Below, piece by piece: positions 35,465-45,463 of a stretch of 64,000 nucleotides of DNA (its first letter is position 1; each line of letters begins with the position of its first letter). The position numbers and the translations under genes were made by a program. This DNA comes from Ceratocystis colombiana (lineage: Eukaryota > Ascomycota > Sordariomycetes > Microascales > Ceratocystidaceae), in the NCBI GenBank assembly GCA_026419805.1, contig JAOSLS010000004.1, positions 245,712-309,711 of the forward strand. Reading direction: 5' to 3'. The notes beneath the pieces are model-generated. The model saw only the letters and a program-made list of their open reading frames with translations, was not told the DNA's origin and searched no databases.

Positions 35465-36026
35465 TAGTGCTGTGTTTTTGTAAAGAGTTTAGGGGAGCAG
35501 AGATAGTAGTAAAAATCGAGTCGTCCTGTTTAGAGTTTAGAGCCTTCACATGAAGATTCTGTAGACCAGGAAACTTTACTTTTTAGTGGAACTGGTGACA
35601 ACGAAATGCGACGGATAATGTTCGGGAAAACAAACTAGGGTTATATGTTCATCCATCAACCAACCCTAAGTCACTAGGAAGCTCGATCTCAGTCTGCAGG
35701 GCACTTGGAGCCTGAAACTGATAATCAAGGATTGGGCCTCCATAACTTTTACTGTGCTAGCCACTGTATTTCACTATAGTCACCCCCGTCCCTAGTCATG
35801 CAACCAGCCACTAATCAGGCTTAGTACGGCGTTGGTCGGCGGCATCTCACACAATCGCAATCAGCGAAACGAAGTCAACGCGTATCTTTTTCTTCTCAGT
35901 CTGTAGCATCTTTTTCTCTGGTGAGTTGACTGCCTTCTATCTCTTCCCTCTCCCATCTCCCATCTCCCCGCGCCCATGATTTGCCATCTATTCTCTAAGT
36001 AAGACTGCTACTTGTACTAGAGAGTA
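35465..36026. promoter_or_regulatory. Divergent promoter region between FYV7 and the Atos-family gene
   Basis: A 562 bp shared upstream region with ACTAGGGTTATA at 35634-35645. The right end, before 36027, is CT-rich. No coding region seen. Confidence 0.5.
35634..35645. promoter_or_regulatory. ACTAGGGTTATA element upstream of FYV7
   Basis: Matches the core at 28026 and 28048, and the inverted copies near 53735-53770. The telo-box-like core is typical of ribosome-biogenesis promoters in some fungi; the link is inferred. Confidence 0.4.
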
Positions 36027-37973
36027 ATGCCGAGCTATATGCAAACGCAGTATAGCCCGCTAGAACAGCTGCCCAAAACTACCCCCACACATTCCCCAAG
36101 CCTTTCCCCAAGCCTCACCCCCACGCTACACATTTTGTTAGATAGCATTTCTGATGAGGCCCCGGCTTCTTCTCTAAATTCCGCCGCGGCCCCGGCTGCC
36201 GTCGGCTTGGCCATCCAACGGCCCCACTCGGCGCTACACACCGGAAACTTCTCGGCTGATGCGATCCACCCTCACCCTAATCCACAGCTGTCGGCTCCGA
36301 GACCTGGTAGCTGGAATGGCGTTGCGGGCTCGAGCCAACCCATTGGCCTCGAGCCGCTCCAGACCAACGCCTTCCCCACACGGCGGCGATCATCTGTCTA
36401 CCGCAACAGCCTGGTCTTTATGCCGCCGACTAGCCCACTGGCACAGAGTGCGAGCCCTGATGATATTGTAGACCGACTGCCGTTAAGCCTAGGGCAGATT
36501 GCACTGTCCGGCCCGATGGCTAGCAAGTCGGGGCAGAGTCCCGAGCTGCGGCGTAGCTCATTTTCACATACAATGTCGTCGTCGCGTTCTGTGCATATAC
36601 AGTGGCTTCGCAGTCCAGCAGATGAGAAAGGGAGCGGACTTTCGCTATCTGCGTCAGTCGGAGCTTCGTCGGTGTTTATGGACCCTGTAGCTAGTCTCAG
36701 GCAAACACCGTTGTCCCTCTCTCCGCCGTTTCCCCACCAGCACCACAACCATAGTATCAATCATAGCCTCAGCCATAGCCACTATCCAAGCTCCCGCCGT
36801 CTTTCCTCCACAGATCATGCTCCGCTTGTCGGCTCTTATGAAGAAAGCCTTCTACGAGGCCGTATGAGCACCGTGCCTTCACGACCACTTACATTTAATG
36901 CTCAAATAGGCGTCCTAGGCCGTGGCAACTGCAAGCCTAGCCTAAGGTGTCCAGCTCATGTGACGCTGCCGTTCCACGCCGTTTTCTATGATTACCCTTC
37001 TAAGGCTAGAGATAGCCGCGGAGCTGGGGCCGGTAGTGGGGGAATAGCTGATGATGGTGGACCGAGTCCCTATGTTGGCACGGTAGACTTGGAAAACAGC
37101 CTATTAGCGTATGGAGCACAGAGCCAGCAAAAAACTGGGGATCAGCGTCGGAAAAAGCCCAAAGCCCATAGTGAAGACACTGCAACACATGCGCCGCCTG
37201 GTGGCTCTTACCGCATCCCTGAAGTTGGCCAGCTTCAGATTATCATCAAGAACCCGCACAAGACGGCCATCAAGCTCTTTCTCGTGCCTTATGACCTGAC
37301 CGGCATGCAGCCTGGAACCAAAACATTTGTGCGCCAGCGGTGCTACTCACTCGGCCCGCCTGCCTCACCTATTGCCCCGGGCGGCTCTGGTCAGGCTAGC
37401 GGGCCACCGCAGGCCCATAATCGGCCTGTTTTGCGATACCTTGTACACGCCAATATCTGCTGCCCGGCCAAGGGACGCTTCTACTTGTACAAAGATCTGC
37501 GGCTAGTTTTCGCAAATCGGGTGCCTGATAGCCACGAGAAGCTGCGTACCGAGATGACGAGTCCTGAGCCCCGCTTTTCTGCCTACCGCCCTACCCGAAG
37601 CTCGGCATTGGGGACGGTAAGGAGCACCAAGGCACGGCACGGACGAACCCGGAGCTACGGTGATGTATTGCAGACCTTGACTAGGCTTGGGAATGGTGGT
37701 GGTGACCATGGTGTAGACATGCGGAGCCCCCAAGATGCACACCTAGGTAGCAAAACTTATGCTGATGCTGTGGAATCACCATCGGAAACTTCGCCCAGTA
37801 TTCTGCCAGAAGCTTCTAAGACGTGGGAGTACCAGAAACTCAGTCTGGACAAGGTTAGTAGCCGAGTTAGCAGCCCGGCGCCTCAAAGTCTCTTGTCGTG
37901 GGGTCTTTGGTCTATGAACTCGGTACAGGGCGAAGAGGATAAGAAAGAGAAAGTAGATAATGCCCCTGCATAA
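36027..37973 (+). CDS. Atos-family protein (DUF4210 plus Chromosome_seg domain)
   Basis: Single exon, 648 residues. After a long Ser/Pro-rich disordered N-terminus, a DUF4210 segment appears near residues 268-325 (GSYEESLLRGRMSTVPSRPL, then FNAQIGVLGRGNCKPSLRCP, VTLPFHAVFYDY). Then comes the chromosome-segregation domain near 394-505 (GQLQIIIKNPHKTAIKLFLV, PYDLTGMQPGTKTFVRQRCY, RYLVHANICCPAKGRFYLYK, DLRLVFANRVPDSHEKLRTE). This two-part layout is that of the Atos/FAM214 family; fungal members are linked to meiotic chromosome segregation, and animal Atos acts in transcription. A basic SP-rich tail follows. The start is the first ATG of the frame, after a CT-rich leader. Confidence 0.88.
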   Translation: MPSYMQTQYSPLEQLPKTTPTHSPSLSPSLTPTLHILLDSISDEAPASSLNSAAAPAAVGLAIQRPHSALHTGNFSADAIHPHPNPQLSAPRPGSWNGVAGSSQPIGLEPLQTNAFPTRRRSSVYRNSLVFMPPTSPLAQSASPDDIVDRLPLSLGQIALSGPMASKSGQSPELRRSSFSHTMSSSRSVHIQWLRSPADEKGSGLSLSASVGASSVFMDPVASLRQTPLSLSPPFPHQHHNHSINHSLSHSHYPSSRRLSSTDHAPLVGSYEESLLRGRMSTVPSRPLTFNAQIGVLGRGNCKPSLRCPAHVTLPFHAVFYDYPSKARDSRGAGAGSGGIADDGGPSPYVGTVDLENSLLAYGAQSQQKTGDQRRKKPKAHSEDTATHAPPGGSYRIPEVGQLQIIIKNPHKTAIKLFLVPYDLTGMQPGTKTFVRQRCYSLGPPASPIAPGGSGQASGPPQAHNRPVLRYLVHANICCPAKGRFYLYKDLRLVFANRVPDSHEKLRTEMTSPEPRFSAYRPTRSSALGTVRSTKARHGRTRSYGDVLQTLTRLGNGGGDHGVDMRSPQDAHLGSKTYADAVESPSETSPSILPEASKTWEYQKLSLDKVSSRVSSPAPQSLLSWGLWSMNSVQGEEDKKEKVDNAPA

Positions 37974-38230
37974 TCGGGTACTTTGTTCTGTCTGGGCATA
38001 CCGCGTGACATAGAATGAATGGTCTGGTAGTGTCACTGACTTATCTATAGAATGGTTTAGTCTAATACTGGTATGCAGCTCTAGTGTGTGATGTACAAAA
38101 AGTCGACTCTCATAGAGACTCGTATAATACAAACAGCCATTACGACCGAGACTCGTTAGGCAACTGAGCTTCTCCTGCCCATTAATAAAACAGAACCAGA
38201 AGCAGAGGTAAAAATATAAGCCTCCCAGTT

Positions 38231-41200
38231 CTACTTCTTGTCCGTATCGACTACAACTCCTCCAATTGGCCCATCTTTATCTTCCTCATTCCGCAGGTTT
38301 AGCGGCTGCAAAGGCTCTCCCCTGACTAGGCGTTCAAACTCCTCTCTTTCATAACGCAAATCACGCTCTTGGTGCGCTTTAAGCTCGCGGACCATTTCAT
38401 TCTCGCCGAATAGATCCTTCTCAATTTCTGAGCCGCAGTACTTCCATGTGTTGAGAGCGTCCAATACGTTCTTGCAGTTCTCCCGCAGGTGCTCTAATGT
38501 AGCTGCTGCATCAGAGCTCCATGGCTCCATCTCCTTCAATTTCTGGTGCTCATTGAGCAGAATTATTAGCGTGTATGACGTAGCAAATACCGTATTCTTG
38601 TGGCGACCCAGCCAGCGTGTCTCAGGCTTTAGAGCACGTCCACCGCCCATACGACGACGCCGGGTTGCCCAGCCAGCCCATGTCTGGATCAGCCTCTTCT
38701 CGCAAATATCAAAGGCATCTATATGCAGGCCACGCTGGGCCAACACTTGGACTACATGGTTCCAATTGCGGCGGCTGAGGCAGAAGCCGTTGGCTACTAG
38801 CCGGTTTGCCAGGGCTAGCAGACCCCGTGCGTCACCTTCCTGTGTCAGCACAAAGCGCATAGTGGTGAAGGGCCCATCTAGAACCCAACGCACGCCTGAT
38901 AACACTGCCGAGTTATCGCTAGTCCGTTGTGGCAACTGGTCAGCTACAGGCTCAGGAGCAGCGGCCTCACTACCGGCCTCAGCCACTTGTGACTGCACCA
39001 TGCTGGCTGAGGCACGGCCTGAGTCGACAGCTGAGCTGAACATCTTGTTCCATATGCTCTTGACTTTTGCATAGTCGCGCTTGTTGTAGTATATCCACAT
39101 GGCTGGTGAAAGCACACTGTTGGGCAACTTGATGAAGTTGGTGTCTCCCTGGTACATTTCTAGCAGCTCTTCAGCCAGGTCCCAGTGATGAATAGTGGTG
39201 AGTGTTGCCAACGACCGCGCCACCATCTGCGAGTGAACCACGCTATGAACGTGCCACTCACGTGGATTGCTCATGTTGGTCTTATTGAGCTCTAGCTGCC
39301 TACGATAGTAGTTGACAAGGGACTCGGGCTCACCACCTTCACATGGCACCTGAGTCATCTGCGGTTTGTTAGCGTGCATCTCGTCTGACTGGCGCTTGGC
39401 AATGACCATGAGCCGGATGGTGTCGAGGGAGTGAGGAACGTCTAGCTTGCGCATCAATTCATCCATCTCAAAGGTTCGCCATGGTTGGCCTGATAAATTC
39501 CAGCCACACATGAGCACAGCGAAATGCTCGGCCTCAGGGATCAACCGTCGGGACTTAAGGGCCATGTTGTACACCTTCCAGCCAGCCTCGGGCATTCGCG
39601 TGTTGACAAAGCCGTGCATGTACGCCACGAACGTGTAATTATCCCACGAGAAGCTGTGCTTCTCCATCAGCTCTACCATGGCCTCGACTCCCAGCAACTT
39701 GTTCTCTGCTGCCTGGCCACGCATGAGATGATTGAACATACGCGTTGATGCCAGTCCTGACTCTAGCGCCCACTCTAGCACTGCCTTGCCCTGGGTGAAT
39801 TGGCGTGCGCAGCAGAAGGCGAACACTACTTTTTCCACAATGTCTACTGTGTTTTCCATCTTAAGCTCCTTGGCCTGGCCAAACAGCTCCAGTGCATACT
39901 GTAGATCGCCTTGTGTAGCAGCTGTGCTCATCATGTTGGCAAAGACTTTGTTGTCTGGTTGTGCCACCGCTGTTAGCTCCATAAAAAGTTTGACAGCGCC
40001 CCTGTAGTCTTTGGATCGACGGAAGCCGACGAGTAGCGAGTTCCACAACATTAGGTCCGCCCCTCCCTCCATGCGCACAATTTCATCAAGCTGAGCCCGA
40101 GCTCGCTTTACTGAGCCTTGCATCGCAAAAGCCACGAGACGATAGCGGCGGTACGTCATGCGAAGATCAAATGGCTCTTGAATATCATTAATTGCATCGT
40201 TTTCGGTGTTTCCTACTGGATGAAGAGGTACTGCACGCTTAGGCCGGGCCTTATCGAGTGGCATTGAAGAATTCTTAGGTTTCATGGCGTTGATTGGGTC
40301 TCGGCGGTGGCGCTTCCAGATAGTGTGCACAGCCTTAGGATCACCGCGGTAGGCAAAGTAGTTCATCAACTTGAACATAAAGCCCTGCGACAAATAGGAG
40401 TGGAACTGGATCCAATCTTCGTACGCCATGATAGCCATTTGATCGTTTTTAATTTGCTTAGCTACGAGAAAGACGGCCTGAAGAAAGTCCTGGCTGGGTG
40501 AGTATGATTTGGCGTTGCGGTATAGTTTAAAGACACGATCAAAACACACGTGATTCTTTGATTCTGCCGCCTTCATAATATACGCTTCATACTGTTCCGA
40601 CGAGGCCACAAGCGATAGAAATGGTTCGGCCTCCCAGAGAGGACAGTCCCCGGCCAAGACATTCTTAGACAGCTGCTGGACAAGATCGCGGAACCTGGAA
40701 TTTGCTAGCCTCTGGTGGAACTGATATCTGAAAATGTAGCCGGCTGAAGGGTCTTTGGGTTCCTGGGCTGGCACATCGGGGATTAGCGAGAAGTCTTCAG
40801 GAAGCTCATGGCGGTCATAAAAGCCGGTATACTTTAGGAAGCGGAGCAGATGGCGGTGGAAGTTTGGGATTTTGGCGACTTCTAGTAGCCTAGGAGTGTC
40901 ATCGCGGACGTTTATCCAAGCTTGCCACACGTTCGAGAGAAGTTGCCAGTCACGCAACCAGAACGAATAAATAAGAAGATCCTCTAGGGGTTGTGGCGAG
41001 GATGTTTTAGTAAGTCCGTAGTAAAAATACTGGAAGGCTTTGGAAATGTCTCGCAGACGAATATACAGCCGCACGGCCACAGTGGTCAATTCGTTGGTAA
41101 ACTCGATGTTGGGGGTTGCTGAGATCAGGTGTTGCATACGATCTAGCTCGGCCGCAGAACTGCACTGTGCCAAAAACAGTAGCATGGGGAGACGAACGGC

Positions 41201-41899
41201 GGGAACCTCATGGGGTGGCAGCTGTTGGTATAGTTTCCATAAAAGATCGGAGTATTGGTAGTCTTCGTTACGGATGATTTCGTTGATCTTGGTTGATGTC
41301 GACATCTGTGGCTGGAGATAGTGTGGCTGTTGGCCGGGGCCAGCCGGCACATAGAGAGGTTGGCTGATCTCAGCGTCGTAGTACTCGCCAGGCTCGGTAT
41401 CAACATCCCGCATTTGGCTATAGCGTAGGTAGTCTGGCGCTAGGAGCGAGGACATTCCCAGGGCTCGCTGGAGAGGCATCATGGGCGCTGGAATAGTATT
41501 TCGAGCCGAGACTGTGATTTTCCGTGCTCCAGACGGTGTAGCAAAACATGACTTTGTCCGTATTGACACGCTGGCCAGGCCAGTTCTCAGGCTTTGGCTT
41601 AACACAGTCTTGTCAGCCATGTCCTTAGGGTACAAGAAGGAGGCCAATGGAGGCGAAACCAGCGACACGTCCTTGAGCTTTTCACGTGCTAAAGAGAGCC
41701 AGGCCGATGAAAGTTCAATGGCGGAGCCCCCATGCTGCCAAAACATCGGTTTCAACTTTTTGTGTGTGACCGCGGGCCGCGGCCGGATCTGGATCTGAGT
41801 AGATGACCGGCAAGAGGTAGGGGTTAGGGCCGAGTTCAACAAACGGCCGAAAGTCCGGGTGTCGGCCCCCATCGTCGCGTTAGTGGCGCGCTCTATCAT
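38231..41899 (-). CDS. Mitochondrial PPR protein, Pet309/CYA-5-like
   Basis: Single exon, 1222 residues from MIERATNATMGADTRTFGRL. The N-terminus is basic and hydroxylated with few acids, as in a mitochondrial presequence. The body is helical repeats of pentatricopeptide type (for example ADLMLWNSLLVGFRRSKDYR, GAVKLFMELTAVAQPDNKVF, ANMMSTAATQGDLQYALELF, GQAKELKMEN). The start pattern M-[LI]-E-R-A and the length resemble fungal CYA-5/Pet309 proteins, which activate COX1 mRNA translation; this is from memory, and another PPR role is possible. An in-frame ATG at 41986 would add 29 residues containing several acids; I prefer 41899. The acidic, Lys-rich C-terminus ends near 38231. Convergent with the Atos gene (257 bp gap) and divergent from SRP68. 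Confidence 0.8.
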   Translation of the reverse strand: MIERATNATMGADTRTFGRLLNSALTPTSCRSSTQIQIRPRPAVTHKKLKPMFWQHGGSAIELSSAWLSLAREKLKDVSLVSPPLASFLYPKDMADKTVLSQSLRTGLASVSIRTKSCFATPSGARKITVSARNTIPAPMMPLQRALGMSSLLAPDYLRYSQMRDVDTEPGEYYDAEISQPLYVPAGPGQQPHYLQPQMSTSTKINEIIRNEDYQYSDLLWKLYQQLPPHEVPAVRLPMLLFLAQCSSAAELDRMQHLISATPNIEFTNELTTVAVRLYIRLRDISKAFQYFYYGLTKTSSPQPLEDLLIYSFWLRDWQLLSNVWQAWINVRDDTPRLLEVAKIPNFHRHLLRFLKYTGFYDRHELPEDFSLIPDVPAQEPKDPSAGYIFRYQFHQRLANSRFRDLVQQLSKNVLAGDCPLWEAEPFLSLVASSEQYEAYIMKAAESKNHVCFDRVFKLYRNAKSYSPSQDFLQAVFLVAKQIKNDQMAIMAYEDWIQFHSYLSQGFMFKLMNYFAYRGDPKAVHTIWKRHRRDPINAMKPKNSSMPLDKARPKRAVPLHPVGNTENDAINDIQEPFDLRMTYRRYRLVAFAMQGSVKRARAQLDEIVRMEGGADLMLWNSLLVGFRRSKDYRGAVKLFMELTAVAQPDNKVFANMMSTAATQGDLQYALELFGQAKELKMENTVDIVEKVVFAFCCARQFTQGKAVLEWALESGLASTRMFNHLMRGQAAENKLLGVEAMVELMEKHSFSWDNYTFVAYMHGFVNTRMPEAGWKVYNMALKSRRLIPEAEHFAVLMCGWNLSGQPWRTFEMDELMRKLDVPHSLDTIRLMVIAKRQSDEMHANKPQMTQVPCEGGEPESLVNYYRRQLELNKTNMSNPREWHVHSVVHSQMVARSLATLTTIHHWDLAEELLEMYQGDTNFIKLPNSVLSPAMWIYYNKRDYAKVKSIWNKMFSSAVDSGRASASMVQSQVAEAGSEAAAPEPVADQLPQRTSDNSAVLSGVRWVLDGPFTTMRFVLTQEGDARGLLALANRLVANGFCLSRRNWNHVVQVLAQRGLHIDAFDICEKRLIQTWAGWATRRRRMGGGRALKPETRWLGRHKNTVFATSYTLIILLNEHQKLKEMEPWSSDAAATLEHLRENCKNVLDALNTWKYCGSEIEKDLFGENEMVRELKAHQERDLRYEREEFERLVRGEPLQPLNLRNEEDKDGPIGGVVVDTDKK

Positions 41900-42759
41900 G
41901 GCAGCCAGCCCGGAGGGTTTTTGGAGCAGCCGAGGATTCGAGATTTCAGGAGAAGAGGGGTCCGGGAGCTTCGAATCGAATGACAATGCAAGATTGGAGG
42001 CTCAAATCGCGGGGCAAGTTCAATAGTAAAAGCCCATAAAAGAAAAATGCCTGTAAAATTAAGGTATTATATAAACAAAAAAAGAAGAAAAAGACCAGAC
42101 ACCACCAAATGCAAAGTAACCGCTAGCAGTAGTGCAAGCAAGCAAGCAAGCAAACAGGAAAAAAGAAGAAAAAGCCTAACACACAGTAACAGCACAAATC
42201 ATAGTGATTATCACGGGCTTCAAACTTCGGCGAAGTTCATCCAGGTCTGCTTATCGCTCGCTCTTTCTGGCTTATCAGTGCCTCATGTAGAAGGGCGAAA
42301 AAAAAACTTTATATGTGGCGTTAGAAGCATGTGGCGCTGACAGCTCCACTTCGCCTTTGAACCTTCAACGTAATGCGCAACATGGCTTCAAGCTTCTTCC
42401 CACGAGACGAAAAAAGCATAGAAGCAAGAAGCGGAAAAAAAGCGTATTGTGTTTAGTTGCGTTTGCTATTAACAATAAATGTAAAATCTACAATTGTTCC
42501 TTTACCACCCATTGAACCAGCTCTCAGCTCAATGTTCTCGCAATCGATTCGCTAAGCCAAACCCTAGTACCACAACCCTGGCCCCACTACCATATACCAT
42601 CACCAATCTCTCCCCACGTTTATCATCAAAAGCTTGCTATACACGAGTCAAAAGTGTACAGCCTCCACCTTGTTCTCACGACTGATAGTGCCTCCTAAGC
42701 TAAAGCCCAGATTTTAGCGGAACAATCATCCACAATCTGCTCCGCCTCAGCAATTGGCC
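41900..42759. promoter_or_regulatory. Divergent promoter region between the PPR gene and SRP68
   Basis: About 860 bp upstream of both genes. It contains a (GCAA)4-like run near 42134-42153 and an AAACCCTAG element at 42559-42567, about 190 bp before the SRP68 start. No coding frame supported. Confidence 0.5.
42559..42567. promoter_or_regulatory. AAACCCTAG element upstream of SRP68
   Basis: Same ACCCTAG core as the elements at 22195, 28026, 35634 and 53759. Confidence 0.35.
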
Positions 42760-44782
42760 ATGGATATCACCGGCCTCGTGGTCTCGGGCCGCGAACAAGC
42801 CCTTCTCTATGGAGACCACTTCACATATCAGGCCGCTCTAGGTCGCCGTCTTCTCAGCTGCCGCAAAAAGCTAGATATCGTCACAAAGAACCGCGGCAAG
42901 TTTCACGTGAAAAAAGAAATCACGGCCGACGAAATTGCGGCTAACCCGGAGTATGTGTTGCATCCGCCATGTCTGCTGTACTTCAACTTATGCTCCCCCA
43001 CTAACCACCTCTCCCACTCTGTCTAGATATGTCTACCTTGGCATCCTGACTAGCGAGCGGGCCTGGGCCCATGCTATGGGCATCAAGACTCAGCATGCCA
43101 CCGATACCAAGGGCCTAACTGGCAAAGCCCGCACCCATATTATCTCCCGCCTGCACCGTGCCTCATCCTTTGCCCAGCAAGTTTCTGCTGGCCTATCGGC
43201 CCGTGATGGAGGTCTCTCGACTGAGGTGCTCGAAGCTCTGGCTTATAGCCACATGATCCAAGCGACCGAGTACTTTGAGCGCCATAAATGGGAGACCGCT
43301 CTGTCTCATTACGCAGTCACTCGCTGTATCTACAGTGCGCTACTAGTGCAAACTAAGAGCGATACTTTCAAGGACCTAATCTTTGAGACTCTAGACCCCA
43401 ATATTCGCTATGCCGCTTACCAACTGAAAGTGCCGCGTACGCTGCCTATTGACACGATTGTGCGCAAGTATTTCCCCGTCGCAAACAATGAGGCTCTAGT
43501 CGCCAAGATCACCTCCATCGACGCCTCCATCCTCAATACCAGCAAGGCTTCTAGTACTGATGCCGATGCTGATATGGCCGGTACTGACTCGTCCGCTGAT
43601 TCGACCGACGAGATTCCTAAAACTATTTCCTGGAGGTCTCGTGAAGTACCTATTGAAGACGGGGCCATTGCTCAAGCTTGGGGCCGCGTGCAGGCCAGCA
43701 AGTCCGCGCTTCCAACTCTTATTTCCGCTGCTCTGCCCCCTCGTGACCAGGCAGCCGCCTACGATGACATTCTCGCAGCTACGCAAGATGCTGTCGACGC
43801 TACCAAGCAAGCTATTGATGAGCTACGTGGCGAGGGCGTTCCATCAAGCGATCCACGTATGCAGGCCTTGCAAATTACCCGCACGGCCGTCAACTATGAG
43901 ATGATCAGCTGGCAAATTGGCCGTAACCGCGTGCTAACCGGTGATGCTGACGGCGCCAACGAGGACTATTCGGAGCTATCCCGTCGGCAACTCAAGAAGC
44001 TACGTGCAGCTGCTTCCACCGCTAGTAGCACGTCGCCGGATGTCAAGCAGGAAAAGGAGGGCCGCAAGCTGACCAAGCTCAAGGAACGTGTAGCCCTGTA
44101 TGATGGCATCCTGCGCAGTCTCGACCAAATTCGCGACCTACCTGGTGTGGCAGCTGATGAGTCCCTCGCTTCTCGTCTAGCCACTTTTGGCGCATACTTC
44201 ACCTCTCTCAAGGCCCTAGCTATCGCTCGCTCGCACGCCCTCACCGGCGCCAACACCAACGCTCTAGCACTTCTAGACTATGCCCTAGCGCAAATGAGCA
44301 GCCCCGAGGTCGCCGCCTTGAAGGCCGAAGACTCACCAATGCATAATAGTGCAGTCAGTACATCTCCCCCGCCTGATATTACCGTGCTGCCAACCCAGAT
44401 ATCTGCGCTGCATTCGCTACTTCAAGCTCAGGTTCTGCGGTTTCGCGCACTAGTGCATATTGATGCGCTACGTGCTGAGGCTATCACAGAGGCCACGGGC
44501 TCTCCAGACATTGACTCAGTGGAACTAAGTGGGCTGGATGCCCACGCTACGAAGCTACCATTAGTCGAGACACTTGGTGAGTACCCGGCTGCCGGTGCTG
44601 ATCTGCACAATTTGGTAACGTATCCACCACGGCCAACACTGGTTCCTGTCAAACCGATTTTCCTCGATGTGGCATGGAACTACATTGATTATCCAGGCCG
44701 TGAAGCTAGTGTGGCTGTGGCGAACAATGAGGAGTCTCGGCCAGAGCAGAAGAAGAAAGGCTGGTTCGGATTTGGACGGTGA
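42760..44782 (+). CDS. SRP68: Signal recognition particle subunit SRP68
   Basis: Binds SRP RNA with SRP72 in the cytosolic particle that targets secretory proteins to the ER. Exon 1 (42760-42950) and exon 2 (43027-44782) flank a 76 bp intron (donor GTATGT, acceptor GTCTAG); the product is 648 residues. Seen: MDITGLVVSGREQALLYGDH, TYQAALGRRLLSCRKKLDIV and TKNRGKFHVKKEITADEI, then after the splice EYVYLGILTSERAWAHAMGI and a helical, TPR-like body with HIISRLHRASSFAQQV and YLEAL-type repeats. The C-terminus is conserved: PVKPIFLDVAWNYIDYPG, then a basic KKKGWFGFGR tail. The start at 42760 is the first ATG; two preceding in-frame codons are not a start. Confidence 0.93.
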
Positions 44783-45463
44783 AAAGGAAGAGAAACATAC
44801 AGAAGCATTTTTCACATGGTCTACAAAATACACAGTTAAAACATCAGAAGCCTCTATGTATTTCTAGCTAGCAAGGCTGTGTCTCAATGTGCGTACATGT
44901 ACAGATAAACTCTGCTGTTATTTCACTACGAAAACAACACCAACGGGCACCAGGAGACAAAGATTCACAATAAGAAAAAAAGTTTCAAAAGTAAAGTAAA
45001 GAAATCAACCATCAAGATACACTATGAATACAGGGTAAATAGCCAACAGAGTTGTACAGACGCAGCCGTTCCTTTCTTTATCCTCTCTAATTAAGAGAAA
45101 TATAAAAAGGTGCCCGCGTAAAAGAAAATAGAAGGAAGCAGGAAAAGCAAGATCGCGACACAAACATAACGCAAAACCCGCAGGGAAAAGAAACGACCAA
45201 AGGGCATGAAATAGATAATGGAAACACACAAAAATACAGCTGTCCATACATAGACAAAGCCTTAGCCCGGCTTCGTCTTATGATACCACGACAGGAAGAG
45301 GGGGGATAAGGGAATGGAAAAAGAGAATAAAGAGAAAAGAAACAGGGCCGTTACTTTTTAGGATGTTGTACAGAGAGGAAAGGGATAGGAGAGAATAGAA
45401 ATTTTGAGCCCCAACTAAGCCTTGCTAGATTTGCAGTTTAGAGAGACTGACCGACTGACCAAC
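44783..45463. other. 3' flanks of SRP68 and mitochondrial HSP70
   Basis: Convergent 3' ends. AT-rich and purine-rich with no coding frame; nothing else recognised. Confidence 0.6.
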